In this document: positions 1 through 13,718 of the stretch, one piece after another | How the letters are laid out: each line of letters opens with the position of its first letter | Position numbering within the stretch: position 1 is the stretch's first letter | Assembly: GCF_910592395.1 (NCBI RefSeq) | Contig: NC_088310.1 | Location: 23,639,491 to 23,703,490 of the forward strand | Direction of reading: 5' to 3' | DNA from: Lineus longissimus | Taxonomy: Eukaryota; Nemertea; Pilidiophora; Heteronemertea; Lineidae | Length of the DNA: 64,000 bases | Program-made: the position numbers and the translations under genes | The notes under the pieces: generated by a model | What the model saw: the letters and a program-made list of their open reading frames with translations, nothing else | What the model was told of the DNA's origin: nothing | The model's database searches: none

Positions 1-3000
1 GGACAGACAGCAAACTGGGTTATCAGTCGCATCAGATATCCTAGACACTCCTGGTTCCACTGAAATATTTAAGAGAGGATGATCAGGATGAGAACTGAGA
101 GAAATTGCTACTCAATCGTTTAATTATCATTTTCCAAGGCACAGGATACCAGAGAGCAGTACCGGTATAAAAGCTGTAAAATGCACCAGACAATATCATT
201 TTACATTATTTTGCCAAAGTTCTTTGCATGCCAGCATATTTCTGACACAAAAAGCACTTCTGATTACTTGGGCCACAAAATAAACGCATACGTATATGTA
301 AGAGGGGCAGAGTCCAAAGGAAACTTTGAGCAATCACTGTAACTGCGTCATGCTGCCAAAGTAGGAACTGATGCTTACCTCATTCCATGGATCACCCTCT
401 TTAGCTTGTAAACAGCCAGACATGAAGATATTGAACATGTGACTAAGGCCTCCTTGGGAGACAAACTGAAAAGAATGAAAACAATATTGGTGAGTAGAAA
501 GTGATGAAAGTTTTTAACAATGGACACTGAATTCTCAACCTTGAAAGTTGCGTTTAGTAAGATGTCTGAAACATCTTTGAGTGTTTGCAGTGGCACCTCA
601 AGGGGGTACTACACAAAATGAGCCAAGCACAAAATTGATACCATGCACACTTACCCGTCTGCTCCAGGATTCTTCTGGAGCCTCAGTTTGATCAGCACCA
701 CTTTCAGAGTCCGAACTCCCAGCCGTGTCACCAGCACCTGATCCTTTACCCTGTAAAAATGACAAGACAGCCAAATCAAGAACTTTATATTTCCTTCGAT
801 AAAGAAAAAACTCATCAAATACCCAAGTCAAATAGAGGATAATCGCAAATGAATATTCAAACAATATCAGAACCAAGAGTGAACTTACAAAGTGCCTCCT
901 TCTCTTGGAGGGAGTCCGAGACAATGATTCCACTATCTGCAGGGAATACATTAGTTTGTGGGGGTTATCACAGTCTAATAAACGATTCCACCGCAGACAG
1001 CTCTCCTTCTTTTTCTCGTCGCTCTCCTGAAAAACAAAAGATGGAAATTACATATTGAATGCATAACAAGTTCGATGTACCCTCCATCAAAAGATACGTG
1101 GAAGAGCTAGATGCTCATCTGTACGGACAACAACAAAGGGGAGGGTTATAACATTTTAGCTAACAACCAGTAGTCACTCACCTGTACACTGACAATACTC
1201 TTGAAGCCTTCGAGCATACTGGGGCTGGTTGGTAACACCATCAATAACTCCCAAACACGGTGGGATAGCACTCGCGCTTTGATTTCGGTATTGCCTTGTT
1301 CTGGACCATCCATCTGAGACTGGAATGATGAAGGTGACATACATTACAACATAGGTGTCACAATGTCTGCGTTCCATCAAGTATCAAACTCATTATTTAG
1401 GATTATGAGTCACAAGATTACTTACATCACTAGCATCAGTACACTGGAGATTACTCAGCTCCTGCAGCAAGTTGAACAAATGATCGAAGTGTCGTTCTTG
1501 AAGGAGTAGCACCATGGGGATCTGGTCTCGCTGGGGTGGCGGCAGGTATGAAGCAGGGGTGGTTCCATCCTGCTTTCTTGGAGGACGTATAGCACCAATG
1601 GATACAAATACAAGCTGCAATCAAACAGGAAAGATAAGGATACTGGCAAATTGAATTTCAGATATCACAAATTATAGAAACATTTGGAAATTTAATATAG
1701 ACAAAATCACACAGAACAGTTTTATATACAAGTCTTACCTGTCTGTCTTTGAACTGCATTTCACCAAGCGATTTCTCATCAAGATCAACTGTTAATTCCT
1801 GGCCAAGTGTTATCATACGAACAGGACCATCACCTAGTAACGAGCCCAGTATAGGTGTCAGCACTGATCCAGTTGATTGGCTTGTTGGTGTAGGTATCAC
1901 AGGTTGTTGGCGTTCCTGTTGTTGTTGTTTCTGTAGCATACCCCACCATCTCGTTACCTCAGAGCGAAGTTCTGCGATCAGGTCCGTTGTGAACAGTTCA
2001 AGGGTGGTCTGCTAAAAACAAGAAATTGAACTTCTGACTGCAAGAACTTATCATGAGGTATTTTCCTTGACCTTATTGGCAGCAGGTACAAGGAATCTTG
2101 TGTTTACCACTTGACATAACATCTGATAAGACTTCAAAGCCATATTGACAACTTGCACAGAATAATTTACATTAACAACAACAACAACATCTGATGACTT
2201 ATTTTGAACAACTTTCTAGAATTCTAACCTTTTCAGCCATGCCAGCAGGCTGCAGCACGATGTGTATCGTACAACTCTGTTTATCCTGTAGTAGCTTCTG
2301 ATGGCTGATGATGCCTTCACCCTTCAGTTGCCACGTGCGCAAGTGGAACGCGTATCTCTTCCGGAAGCTCTCCAAGTGATTCTTCAATAGAACCAGATCT
2401 CGCTGTATGACTAGTAAACTCGAGTCAGGACTCTGTAAACAAGCAAATTTATAAGTCAAGACAAAGCAAGGCAGGGCACAGATCGCTCTCATTTGCTCCT
2501 TGAGCACTGCAGGAAGAGGTTCTTATAGAAGATCAGCAATGCATTATTGTACAATGCTCTTGAAAGCTACCTGAATGAGTCATCTCTCTGTAAGGTCTAC
2601 CTCAGGCCCCGGTTGATCCTGTCGTCTCAGTTGATAGAAGCATCAGCAGAGTTAAAAAGCGTCTTGCTCAAGGATATAGAATTAGAGCCATGTTTGATCC
2701 TATGACTTCCTCACAAGATTTTGTCCTTAAAATCGCTTACCAGACTATCCATGCATCGTTGAATGAACTCTTCTTCTTTTCCTAAACTTCCATTACCATA
2801 ATTGATGTAGTATGCGTTGAGATACTGAATAGCTGACATACTGACTTCACTGTTGTGGGCGCGCAAGGCTATCTGCCACAGCTGATCCATACCACTTATC
2901 TAGAAGAGAAATCAAGTGGTCAGAAGTTGGAACAAGTAAATAACACTGCCAACAGGAGATAAACATAATGTCTTCAAAGATCCTAGGAGAGCTGGATTGT

Positions 3001-6000
3001 CAAATCAGGTCACACTTGAGAGACGAGTTTGAAACAGGCACTTGACCACAATCAATTGACCCGCAGTCTTCAACATGCCTAAAATCAAAACCACTATTTC
3101 GACTCTTGTATTAGATGTGGTTTTCAATCCTGAGGATGATATTCTCAATTGTTACATTTGTAGTGGAATCACTGTGGTTCCTTACACCGACCAATATTGA
3201 CCCAGTGGCTCCTTTGCCTGAACTAACTCACCACATCCTCTGACATTGGTTCATCAAACGAGGCATTGGCCACCCTGGCCAGGTGACAGAGCTGCTGGAA
3301 CAAATTCAAACCTATCACGCTCATGTTCTCTGGCTCAAGACGAGGCATCTGAAAAGTACAAACAATTTTTAATTCCCTAATTAGTCTACATTTGACCAAA
3401 AAAACAAAAAATTGAGAATTGTGTTTACACCAACCCTGCTTCTCATCATAATTGCTGTCCAACACATCCAGTGCTTCATTTAATGGTGCAATAAATAACC
3501 CATTACTCAATGTCTCTTATTGCAACCAATTTAAAGCAATTCTTTAATGATATTCACAGTACAGTATTTACCTTTTCCATGAAGAGATGTTTAAATGTTT
3601 CCAGCCCCATTGCATGATGCTCCTTGCTCTTGGCTTGTTGCAGGAACCAACTCAGACACTCATCTGTGCTCTCAGGATTCTCAATCAGACATGACCACAG
3701 CACATCAACTTGCTCAAGGCGTAAACCTTCAAAGGAAATTCAGACAGAAAAGACTTGAAATAAAACTTCAGCATGCTTCACAGGCTTTCCCATTCAGGCC
3801 TTGCTAGAGTTACCTGGCAAAGAGACTTTGTTATTTAGATACCACTAATTTAGGATTTACCGTTTCCTGATGATTTTGGTAGGGAATATTGCCCTGAAGT
3901 AGGTTTGAGCTACAATGTATATCATGCTCAGACAGCACAAAGTGTTTTTGTCAAGTATATTCAGACCCAAATGAGGATCACATTTTGACATTGGAAAGTG
4001 ATATAACAGATTTTTGACTTACGAAACGTATCCGGCGAACCCATGGTCGAGAAAACGCATGAGAGGAATTGCAGCCGCACATGCACATCCTCACGAAAAG
4101 TGTACAAGGCATGATGAGGTCTTGCTATCTTCTTAACAGAATTGCTGAAGAATATCAATTCGTTGAAGAAATGCTTCATCATGTTCAACTCTTTCTCAGC
4201 CCACCTGAAACAAATTGAATAATGATCAAGATCTGTGGAGGCTTCTAGGAATCACCAATATTCACACAAGTGCAAAGAGGCCAACATGTCATTGAGAACT
4301 GCAATACTCCTAATACTTTATTGTAGAGATTAGGAATAAAGGACAGCCATCAATGTTTTATTTTCCTGGTGTTTACTACATACAGAGATACAAACAATCC
4401 AAGTATGTGAAAAAGCCAGGGTATTTCGAGTAGCATACTAAAAATACAAATGCAATGAACTAAACAAGGCTTGGTTTCACATGTACATTAAAACTCTGCT
4501 TGGATCCTTTTGTCCAAGCATAAGTTGCAGCTACCCAAAAAGCAAAAATACAAAAAAGGCAAGTCGATAGGTATAAGTAATGCTTACATTAAAACAGAGT
4601 AAGTATCTGCCCCAGCTCTGTATTGTTGAAACGACCCAAACAGTTTTGGAAGCAAACGTAGCGACACCACAACTGAGCGATGATTTGCAACATTTTCTAT
4701 ACAAGCCTCAATAAATGCCATTCGTATCCGCCTGTCAGTCGAGAAACACACTAAGGAGCAGAGAGCCTTCTCCGCTTCGACATCTAGTCCTTCTGGGAGC
4801 ATGGCCTGAAGAGTAATAAAAAGTTCAAGTCAACACAGCTGGGCTCACAACCCTTATGCCCTTCCATGAGCTGGAAATTTAGTTTTTACTTCAGATAGTT
4901 TTTATCATTTCAACCGGTTTTACAGCAAGTCCTGTTCAAGCTGCTTTATGTAAAAGGAAGCAGATACGTGCTGCCACTGACCTGCCAACTGAGTTTTTAG
5001 GTCTGTTATTAATACAAAGTAAAGGCTTTGGGTGATTAGAACAAAAACCCTTGCCTCACTATGCCAAAATATTTACATGTAATAACAAACTTAACAAAAG
5101 ATAAGAGCTTACGGCCACATCTTCCTGCACCAGGTCCCAGAGTAGCGTGTTGCCCTTCTTGCAAACATCATCATATTTAAATGCATTTGACATGTTTTCA
5201 TAGCTGTCATCGTCATGTGACTGGGAGTGATGGTGAATAACAGCTGCGGAAAAAGGAGAAGACCATCATCACAAGTTGGTAAATAACTCAGGGTCCCATA
5301 GGGATGACCCAGGCACAGTGGACGAGCATCTGGTTTGATTTAGTTAGTCAGGTCATGGGTTGGAGACTCGGCCAGTGTCACTAGGTACTTTCAACTGGCC
5401 GGAAATGGCCAAGTGTAGCAGAATATTTGCTCTCCTTGGTTTCTACAGAAAGCCCTATTGTACGGCTGGGGCCACCTGAATGCCACAAAGACTCCCCCCT
5501 AATCAAGCTGTGGGAGCACAGTGCTTCCAACAACTATTTCATACTATCACTTACCTCTTGGTATCGGCAGGTGTGAATAATGCATTGACGCCATACTAGC
5601 CAAGTGGTGTGGTTGGACATGGGGATTGAAGTGAGCATGTGCATGGGCGTGGGCACGGACTTGTGCATTGATGCGTGCTAGCTCATCATCATCGCTCAGT
5701 ACATCTTCCCCTTCAAAGTCGGCCATGTTCTTCACGGATTTTGTGCTGATCCGGGAACTGTTACAACTTCCATCATCGGGACTGAGAATATCATCAATGA
5801 ACTCACTGAAAGAGGCAGGAAGAAGGGAAAGGTTTTTAAGTGTAATTATTTGTCAAGCAATAGCATGCACTTCCTTTTATGACATTTCGAAACAACCACA
5901 TGAACCTCAAGAAAAACATGTTCTGTCTTCTGCGCAAATCTGGAGGTGATCATGCAGATGACTCCCGCTTCTCGTTGGAGCCAAAAATGGCCAAGTATTG

Positions 6001-9000
6001 AGGGCCTGAACTCAGATGAGTTGACTCTCTGCTGGCTATTGCACTTACTTTTGTATGCGCCTATGATGTCTGTGAGCCTGGATCCTCTGTAGGTAGTTGG
6101 TACAGTCATACACTTCAGTCTCCACGCTGCTGTCAACAAACTCTTGCGAGGAGCTTGGAGACGTTACATGAGCTCTGGTGGGAAGCGCTTTCATCGTGGG
6201 GACAATACCATCGTCATCCAAAGATTCCTATAATTAATGAAGATTTTAAAAAATAAAAGTATTTTTTCCTAATCCACCAAGATTAAAGCAAAGAGTACAT
6301 AGCATTATACTCATCCTTCGAATGCATGGGTTGGATAACCTCACAGAAGATTCTATGTTATGATGTCTACATGTAATAGAAGATCAGGTTCCCTTTGGTC
6401 GTACACATAGATGAAAGACATAAGAAACATAAAATGCAATACACACATATATAAAGCTTGACATAAGTCCGCTAAAGAAGCTAACACCACACGCAAATGC
6501 TCCCCAACACACTCATCTGTCTGCCCCTGACACACCCATGCTTAAGCTTCCCATAGTAACATGCCAAAAATACAACAGGAAGGAAGGCACATTTCAGATA
6601 TCTGAAGCGACAGTAGAGTCATTGGAACTGGTATCCTAAAACACACAGGGCGATGCAATCTGCGGTTGAAAACAGAGAAAGACTGCAAAAAAGCTGAACT
6701 GAGTCTGAGAATTTCACCACTTCAGACTAGTCACTGACAAACCATAACACAGCACAAAGCACTACACAAGGACATGCCCTTTCAAGCAGGCATGAACGAC
6801 CTACCACTAGAGGTTCAGACCCCCGGAGCTGGTCGCCCTCTTCTACCACAACACGACTGCCTTCTTTGCTTGTTTTCTTAGGCCGTCTGCTTTTGTCACT
6901 TGCCTGAGAAGTATCCATTTCACTGTGACCATGATGGCGGCGACGACATGAGTGGTCGGGAGGAATCTCCTCGTCATCCTCTTCCTCATCATCCTCTCCA
7001 TCACTTTCCTCTGTACTAATCTCCACATCTCCCTCGTCACCTGAATGAGATGCATGGACAATCTTGACATTCGCCGCTTTAAATCTTTGGGCGATACGCC
7101 CCGGCGAGCCCATATGGCAACGATGCACCCTGACCTGACCAGGGGACGATTCACACATTTGCTCAGATTCCGACATCCCTTCGTTATCACTGTCACTCTC
7201 GCTACCCGACTCGTCACTATTGTCAACATGAGAGCGTATCCGGTGGCCATGGTGGCGATGTCGGCAGTGGTGGCGACTCGGACCACTATGCATCTCGTCA
7301 CTTGGTAGGCTGTCCTCACTGATGTTACTCAGATCGCTATTTGCACAGAGGCTGCTGTTTTCTGAATCTTCAGTCTGGGACAGACGGACTTCTTGACTTC
7401 CCATTCTCACATCTTCATCACTGCAAGGGCTGTTCGGGTGCTCAGGATTCCTCTAAAGAAGAAAAAAGTCATTTATAGAATATTTCAAAAGTCTTCCTCG
7501 AAATAGTGCTTTTTACCAAAAGTTTTGCACACCTTACTCTGTATTCCAAAGTCTTCCAGGGAATGTTGGGGAGCAGATTTCTAATATAACTTGCCCTTAC
7601 CTTTCCACCCTTGCGTGCTTCCTTGCTTCTCCCCTTACTGATCTCTTCTGATTTCTCACTGGGGCTGATGTCATGTTTCCCTGGCTCACCAATACCAGCA
7701 CCTGTAGAAGAGAAATCTCATCATAACAGAAGGGTTATTAACCAATGTGTTCAGCTTAATGTGACGTCAACTCTGTATCACTGGACAATCACCATCCAGA
7801 CTAAAAACTGCAGTGACATGCCCTACTTTTGCAGAGGAAATACTGACAAACACGAAGAGAAAAAGAAAACACACATGGGCATTTCTTACCTTTTTCAATT
7901 TCTTCATTTTCTTTGACGATAGCTGTATACTGACCGTGGCCATGTTGCGCCACTGCTGATACACTGGCACGATGACCTCCCGCAGATGTCCACACACGCT
8001 TGATCAAGTTTGAGGCAAGGTATAAAGTCTGAAAAACAAATTAGAAATAGTGTACAAGTACACATATACTCTGATAGTCCGTCATACCCAATACAACCGC
8101 CAAATATTCAGCTTTGTGATTTGAGTGAAAAGAACAATGCAGACGATTCAAGTTCCTGGCAGGGAGGACAATTGGCAGTAGCCAGCTAGGAGCCAAATTG
8201 GTATTTTTAGGGGACAGGTATGCATAGTTCGGAGCCTGGGTGGTATTTGATTCAGTGATAATAATATTCCACGAACAAGCCTGAATAGTTTGGTTGTAAC
8301 CTGGAGAGACCACGAAACTGCACCTTAACGGTTCTCTTACAATGTTAGACGCAAAAGTGATGTCATCATTTGTGATAGGATTTTGTTTGGTGCATGGGAG
8401 TTCCGCAACCAATTCAAAAGCTTGAGTTCAAAAGCGAGTGACCCTACCTGTTCACTGTGCATTGAAGGCTCGAGTCCAGATATCAACTTGAGTAAATGCT
8501 GAGCACGTTCAATATCCAGGTTCTTAATCAGTGGCATCAACACATCATGAACTTGCTTCCCACAATGTTTTAACTGCAAAATGAAAGATTGTACAGATAT
8601 CCACTGGTTTAACATTGTACAGATATCCACTGGTTTAACATTGTACAGATATCAACTGACCTTAGTGTTAGAAAGTTACAGATCTTGTGATCTTGTTATG
8701 CCGTGGCCATTCAATTGTTGCCTGTTCAATTCTCAGTTCCAACAATGACCTGATCCTCTGGAACCACAGGCTAGAACCTACTGGAAAGACCACCCATTGC
8801 TTAGGTTCTAGCTTGGCCAATGACAGACTTCCATTCTAACACTGATAACAGACAAATAAATCGGGGAACAACAATGTGCCATTTACCAGAGGATCTCTCC
8901 AAAATGCTAGCCAAATTTGCGCCAGCAGTGGAAACAACAATAATCTGCTCCGAGAGAAGCAAACAAACAACTAAATAGAAGTTAAAATGAACACATTTTC

Positions 9001-12000
9001 ATCATGCTTGAAATCTCGATCATTACCTGAGTAGCAGCCCAGATGCAGTCTATGTGCTCATTGGTAATACGACTCTCAACAGCAAGGAAGTTAAGGATCA
9101 TTTGACTTTGTTTGATTATCTGAAAAAAGGGGAATTGATTGTAAAGTTTCAGTTCTCAATGGATATCATAAAGGTCTCAGAGATAGAACATACCCTCTAG
9201 AAAGAATTACATGCGTACAAAAGCTAATAATACATGTATTTTGTCTTTGCCACAGTAAACATGTGTCACTAATTTTTTGTTAGGTCCAGTATTGTCGCAA
9301 CACTCATAACCGAGTCCTCTTGTGCTCTTCAGTTCATGTAGGTTAACTTATGGGTAAGTTGGATTGGACCTGATTGAATGCTGTGTCACATACCTCAATA
9401 TGCAAATTTGGCCCAAAGATGTGTTCAAGAAGTTTCTTCTCTATGAGCCAGGTGGCAAGCTTGTTGCCGGTACTCTCTGCATCCACTATGGTCTCACTGT
9501 TACAATTTTCATTGTACATGTTGATTTGGTTCTGAAATACCAGGTAAAAAATAGAATTATTGGGGTACATCAATCCATTGATAGGTCATGATAAAACTGA
9601 GAATCTGATAGATACAATGTCAAATCAAAAGAAACAAGAAGAAACAAGAAGAACTTATGCATTTATAGATACCAACCCTGCGACTGGTTGTCCCTGACTT
9701 TGAACTATGCATAACTAAGTTTCTTAGCTGTGATACATTTTTACACCAAGATAGAGAATTTGGGGAATATTTCAGTATGTGGTTAGAAACTTTGATTTTG
9801 TGGAATTCTGTTCAAAGTTAAGGCTCAAAGACCCACTTCATACAATTTGTTTTGAAAACCTGAAGGCTGACAACCCAGAGGGAAGCCCAATCAAATGACC
9901 AGTTCACCTACATTTATCTGACTTATTCCAGCCATCCTTATTGTTAGTGTTGAACAAGTGAAGTATTTAAATGCCAAGTTGAGGACTTCAGAGTCATAGG
10001 TGGCAGCAGTGTCCAAAGGTTCCTTGACAGCCGCCCACATCAGATCTGTCATGTTGCGGGATCCGGCCATTCTGAGATCTTTATCAGAAAGTTTACACAT
10101 GTATCTGAAAATGAAAATAGAAAACATATAAATGAAGGTCAAAAGCAAAGGTAAGGAACAACGTTTAGTTTGGCAAGTAGGGTTGAGTGTCTTGCTCAAG
10201 GACACAAAGACAAAACAGCAGGTGTCCTTATAACCAAAGACTTCCTGGTCAGGACTTGACAGGAGCCTGGTGCTCTTACCACTATGCCATTGATCACCTG
10301 ACTTGTGCAACTACTATTACTCAATGGCCACAACAGACAGCACATGATTATCTAAATCAAGACAATTTCCTAACCTTATGATTTGAGATCGGAGTGGAAC
10401 AATGTACTGCATGACTGTGGGGATATTCATCCATAAACGAAGCTGAAAGAAGAAACAACTGATTATCAAGGGGGTAGAAAAAACATTTCAGAGTGAACCA
10501 TCAAAAGCTGTAAATCCTTGTCGTGTAATTTTACATGCTTAGCCATCTTCTCACATACAATGTCAATTTCTATATATTTCCAGAAAACACGATCTAAGTT
10601 CACTGTTTTCTGATCTTGTCTCCACAACCTCAAACAAACTCAGGGAAAGATTCATCTCCCCTTCTTACAATATATTACTTCCAAACTGTCTAAAACTGAT
10701 GTCAAAAAGAGATTTGACTTCTTTACTTACATTTGCAATGATTGTGATTAAGGTATGAGCAACATAGAATGGCAAGTTGTCTGGGTTTCCTGTGTCGAAA
10801 CAATTGGCAATGGCTAGCAGACCAGTACTATCACAGAAAAAACAAACATTCCTCAACAAGTACAGGGGAATCTCGGAGTCCTAGAAAAAAGGAAAATATA
10901 TGAGATACGTACAGAAATGTTTTCTTTTCTTCACAAAACGCTCAACAAGAAACAACCTGAGGGCCGATGAAGACACAATATCTAGTACAGGCTTTAAGTT
11001 TCACCGATAAAATTTAAGAATTATCTAGAACTTGAATCCAGGAAGGTAACTGTAGATATAAAGAACAGAAGCAAAATCTACGACAAGGAAGATGGTCAAG
11101 GAATTCCAAATTCAGTATTATACCACATTCCCATACCACTACAGAACCAAGTAAAAGATCAGTTTAAAGCATCCTTGCTATCAATCATATTGTCAATATT
11201 GCGGAGAGTGAATCTTGAGGAAATTTCACCAATTTTGAGGCATACTCACAGATATTTCACAGTAGTTGTTCAAAGCATTGGCTTCCTGCTGCGACAGCTC
11301 CTGCAAGAGAATTGAAATACAAGTGTAAGCAAAGAGGTTTGACAGTGAAGGTGCAAACCGCAACCCCCTCCCTCAAAGGGGCTGCAAATATACAGCTACT
11401 GCTAAGGTCAAAGCTATTCACAACTCTTATAACACTTACCTCCAATGATGAATGAACCATGTGTTTATAAGCCATATAAGGTGGGAAGTTCATGAGGAAT
11501 ATCTTGGCTATAAACTGTAGGAGCTTATCCTTTTCCTCGCTGTTCCACATTTCAGAATCTTCAGTCTCCATTTCCTCCTCCTGTCTTGGTTTTTCTTCTG
11601 ACTGTTCATCTGGCTTTGCAGCATCTTTTTTTTTCCCATCTTCTGTTGTCTCTTCTGTTTCTTTTGTGTCAGACTCATCAGAAATCTTTTCAGCTCCATC
11701 TAAATGAGAAAAGAAGACTGTGCCAAGTAAATGAGGATGGTGTTGGTAGACAACATTTTCATCAGAGCGAAGAGCCGATAGCATCTCAATGATCCATCAA
11801 GTATAAGAAGAGGCACACTTGGAGTTACAAGAGGCTTAATCCAAGATTTCAATCTCTAACTTTTTTATCCTGTAGTGACTAGTCCCCTACCTTGGCTTTT
11901 CTTATCCTCATCTGCAACTACTTTCTCTTCTTTAATTTCTTCATCACCTTTCGTCTCTTTCTCCTCCCGAGTGCCACCTTTCTTTTCTCGAGCCAACTCC

Positions 12001-13154
12001 TTCTCATAATCAGCAGGCCAGGTCTTGATGAACTTGATACCGAGATTCAATATCACTTGAACAATGTTGTTCAACCGCTCAAAGTTTTTTACATCTCTGT
12101 AGCAGCATGTGCATTGTCTGGAATTGAATATTTTAGACCAAGTATGAGTGATATACCAAAGTATGTAGTAATTTTCCACACCTTGATATATTCTCTTTCC
12201 AATCTGCCAAGCCTCCAATAGAATTCTTCCCTCAACATCTAATTTCCAGCTGAAGCCTCAGACACTAACCTTAGACATTTTGCTATGCTCATCCAGACTG
12301 ATAGCTTAGTTCTTAGTTACTGGCACCCAACCTGACCCCCTAGGTCAGCACTTCCCCACAACAGGCAACTCAGAGTTGTTAATGTTCCCCACTATCTTTA
12401 ACTGGACTGATTACATTTCAACTCTTGATACAAAAATAGAATCCAAGTTCGTTTTGCATCAAGAGTTTAAATATGATTGGACAGAATGAATTGAAAGTGA
12501 ACAAAGACAATGCATATCAATGCATGACTCAAAGACGTTGAAAAAATCACTAACCTTTGTGGCCATGCCTGGGTGTAAAGAAGCACTGTAAAAATTTCCC
12601 CCTTACTCAAGTGTAATCCATCTCCTTGCTCAAATCTTGCATCGTCTAAAATCAAATGCACATGACATACATTACACGATTTAGATCTAGTCACCATATA
12701 TCATCCAACTTCAACTGTTATATTTTTAAACTCGCTTTTACTAAGCTGAAAACCCCTACATAAAACTGCTATACATTGAGTCTGTGGCATATGACTGTCT
12801 TGTCTATCATGTCTATGTCTACGACGTTGACAATGACAATGACATTCTATTCACAAAATTTGCAAATAAAAATATCCTTATTAATCAGAGCTAGGCCTAT
12901 ATAAGTTGACCCTGATTCTAAGAGTGAGCAGCCACCTATTGAGATCAATAACGAGAGGGAAGGGGCTTCGCAATCAGGATAAAGTCAATGTTTACAAATT
13001 TACAATGAAAAATGACAAACTGCAATGCATTGAAATGCACTGACGTGCATGTGCGATATATTTTTCTGCTAGTTTTGCAGCAAAAAGTAAGATATTACGA
13101 CCAAAACGTACGCAATTCCAACAAGTTGATTAAATCTGCACAAACGTCACACAT
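1..13154 (-). CDS. USP34: USP34-like ubiquitin carboxyl-terminal hydrolase, N-terminal ~1,630 residues (3' end off window)
   Basis: Giant deubiquitinase; the human protein is about 3,546 residues with its catalytic domain near 1,900-2,240, so only the N-terminal helical-repeat part lies here. Coding exons in transcript order: 13112-13154, 12555-12645, 11891-12117, 11440-11699, 11250-11300, 10731-10880, 10375-10442, 9912-10104, 9394-9531, 9027-9119, 8448-8573, 7890-8028, 7601-7701, 6805-7452, 6049-6227, 5555-5805, 5113-5243, 4588-4805, 4023-4204, 3572-3726, 3232-3348, 2741-2899, 2229-2432, 1739-2008, 1426-1614, 1182-1319, 889-1026, 655-750, 379-465, <1-59. All joins keep frame with AG/GT borders. 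Start chosen because MCDVCADLINLLEL matches human MCENCADLVEVLNE. Other diagnostic blocks are HIFGPNLHIE, KNMADFEGED, SLRLLPKLFGSFQQ and the ubiquitin-like VRMITLGQELTVD. In human cells USP34 is linked to axin stability and Wnt signalling. The least certain stretch is the poorly conserved one around 6805-6227. Confidence 0.95.
6805..7452 (-). other. Long low-complexity exon of USP34: Ser/acidic and His-rich segments
   Basis: This 648-base exon is much larger than its neighbours and encodes about 216 residues with strong composition bias. It has a Ser/Asp/Glu segment (GSESDSDNEGMSESE), a His/Arg-rich segment (RHHCRHRHHGHRIRSH), a run of Asp/Glu (ESDGEDDEEEDDEE) and a second His/Arg cluster (CRRRHHGHSE). 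The human orthologue also carries an acidic serine-rich stretch and a polyhistidine run in this part of the protein, so the composition looks conserved though the sequence is not. It is probably a disordered linker between helical-repeat blocks. A further histidine tract (AHAHAHAHFNPH) lies in the exon at 5555-5805. Confidence 0.8.
8588..8658. repeat. 26-base tandem repeat in a USP34 intron
   Basis: The unit beginning ATTGTACAGATATCCACTGG repeats at 8588, 8614 and 8640: two full copies and one partial. It begins 15 bases beyond the exon border at 8573, inside the upstream intron, so it sits across that exon's splice-acceptor and branch-point region. Confidence 0.9.
10187..10310 (-). repeat. 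Degenerate tRNA-derived SINE-like fragment in a USP34 intron
   Basis: Read on the minus strand it begins with a pol III A-box-like GGCATAGTGGTAAGAGC and ends with TCCTTGAGCAAGACACTC. A related fragment lies on the plus strand near 29993-30089 with the same two end motifs, so this is a dispersed family. No intact tRNA fold is visible. Confidence 0.5.
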
Positions 13155-13257
13155 TTTAGTTTACTCTCATCAATTTATTCAAGAATGAAATGCAACATTT
13201 AGTCATGTAATAATGATTTTCTTTTCTTATTTTCTGATTTTGGACAAGTCACTGTCC

Positions 13258-13279
13258 CCGCCATTTTGCTATTACGTCA
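13258..13279 (-). promoter_or_regulatory. Putative USP34 5' regulatory motifs (YY1-like AAAATGGCGG and CRE-like TGACGTAA)
   Basis: About 105-125 bases upstream of the USP34 start codon, the minus strand reads TGACGTAA followed by AAAATGGCGG. The first resembles a cAMP-response element and the second a YY1 site, both common near transcription starts of broadly expressed genes. A short frame opens at the ATG inside the second motif but runs to a stop after about 21 codons without a useful splice donor, so it is not taken as the coding start. No TATA box was seen. This is motif matching only. Confidence 0.4.
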
Positions 13280-13718
13280 CGGTTATGACTTTTGAACACC
13301 CACTTGCCCAGTTTGCCCGATAGTGGCGCCACTGTCTAATTGTGTCCTGAGCCCGCTCCTGGCTCCCCTGCCGTCGGCCAACCACACTACATTCACTACA
13401 TGGTACGCACATAAAACGTCCCCATGGGAGTAATACCGTGAGAATTTGCACTGTATATAAGTGTCCTGGTGGTAGGCCTATGTACATTGTAAGAAAGTTC
13501 GGATACAGATATTAAAAGCTGTGATCTAACGGTCGTCATTACCATGTTTGGCCGGGGTTCATGGAATATTAGGCCTAACTCGTCCCCCATCCCCCCCCCT
13601 AAAAAGCGGAGAATTTCCACCCAAATTGGGGAATTTTTAATTCTAAGTAACCGCGTAGTTCCACTTTTTGGCTCAGATGGCGCAAGCTGTCTAAATCATT
13701 GAGGAAACTCACGAAACT

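Noticed and set aside
6594-6647. Possible extra USP34 exon beginning after TTTTAG with DTSSNDSTVASD
   Set aside because: Runs into a stop after 13 codons with no splice donor. The exons at 6805 and 6227 join in frame without it.
7045-7308. Plus-strand frame and second minus-strand frame within the large USP34 exon
   Set aside because: Overlaps a well-supported coding exon in other frames; no domain and no independent start context.
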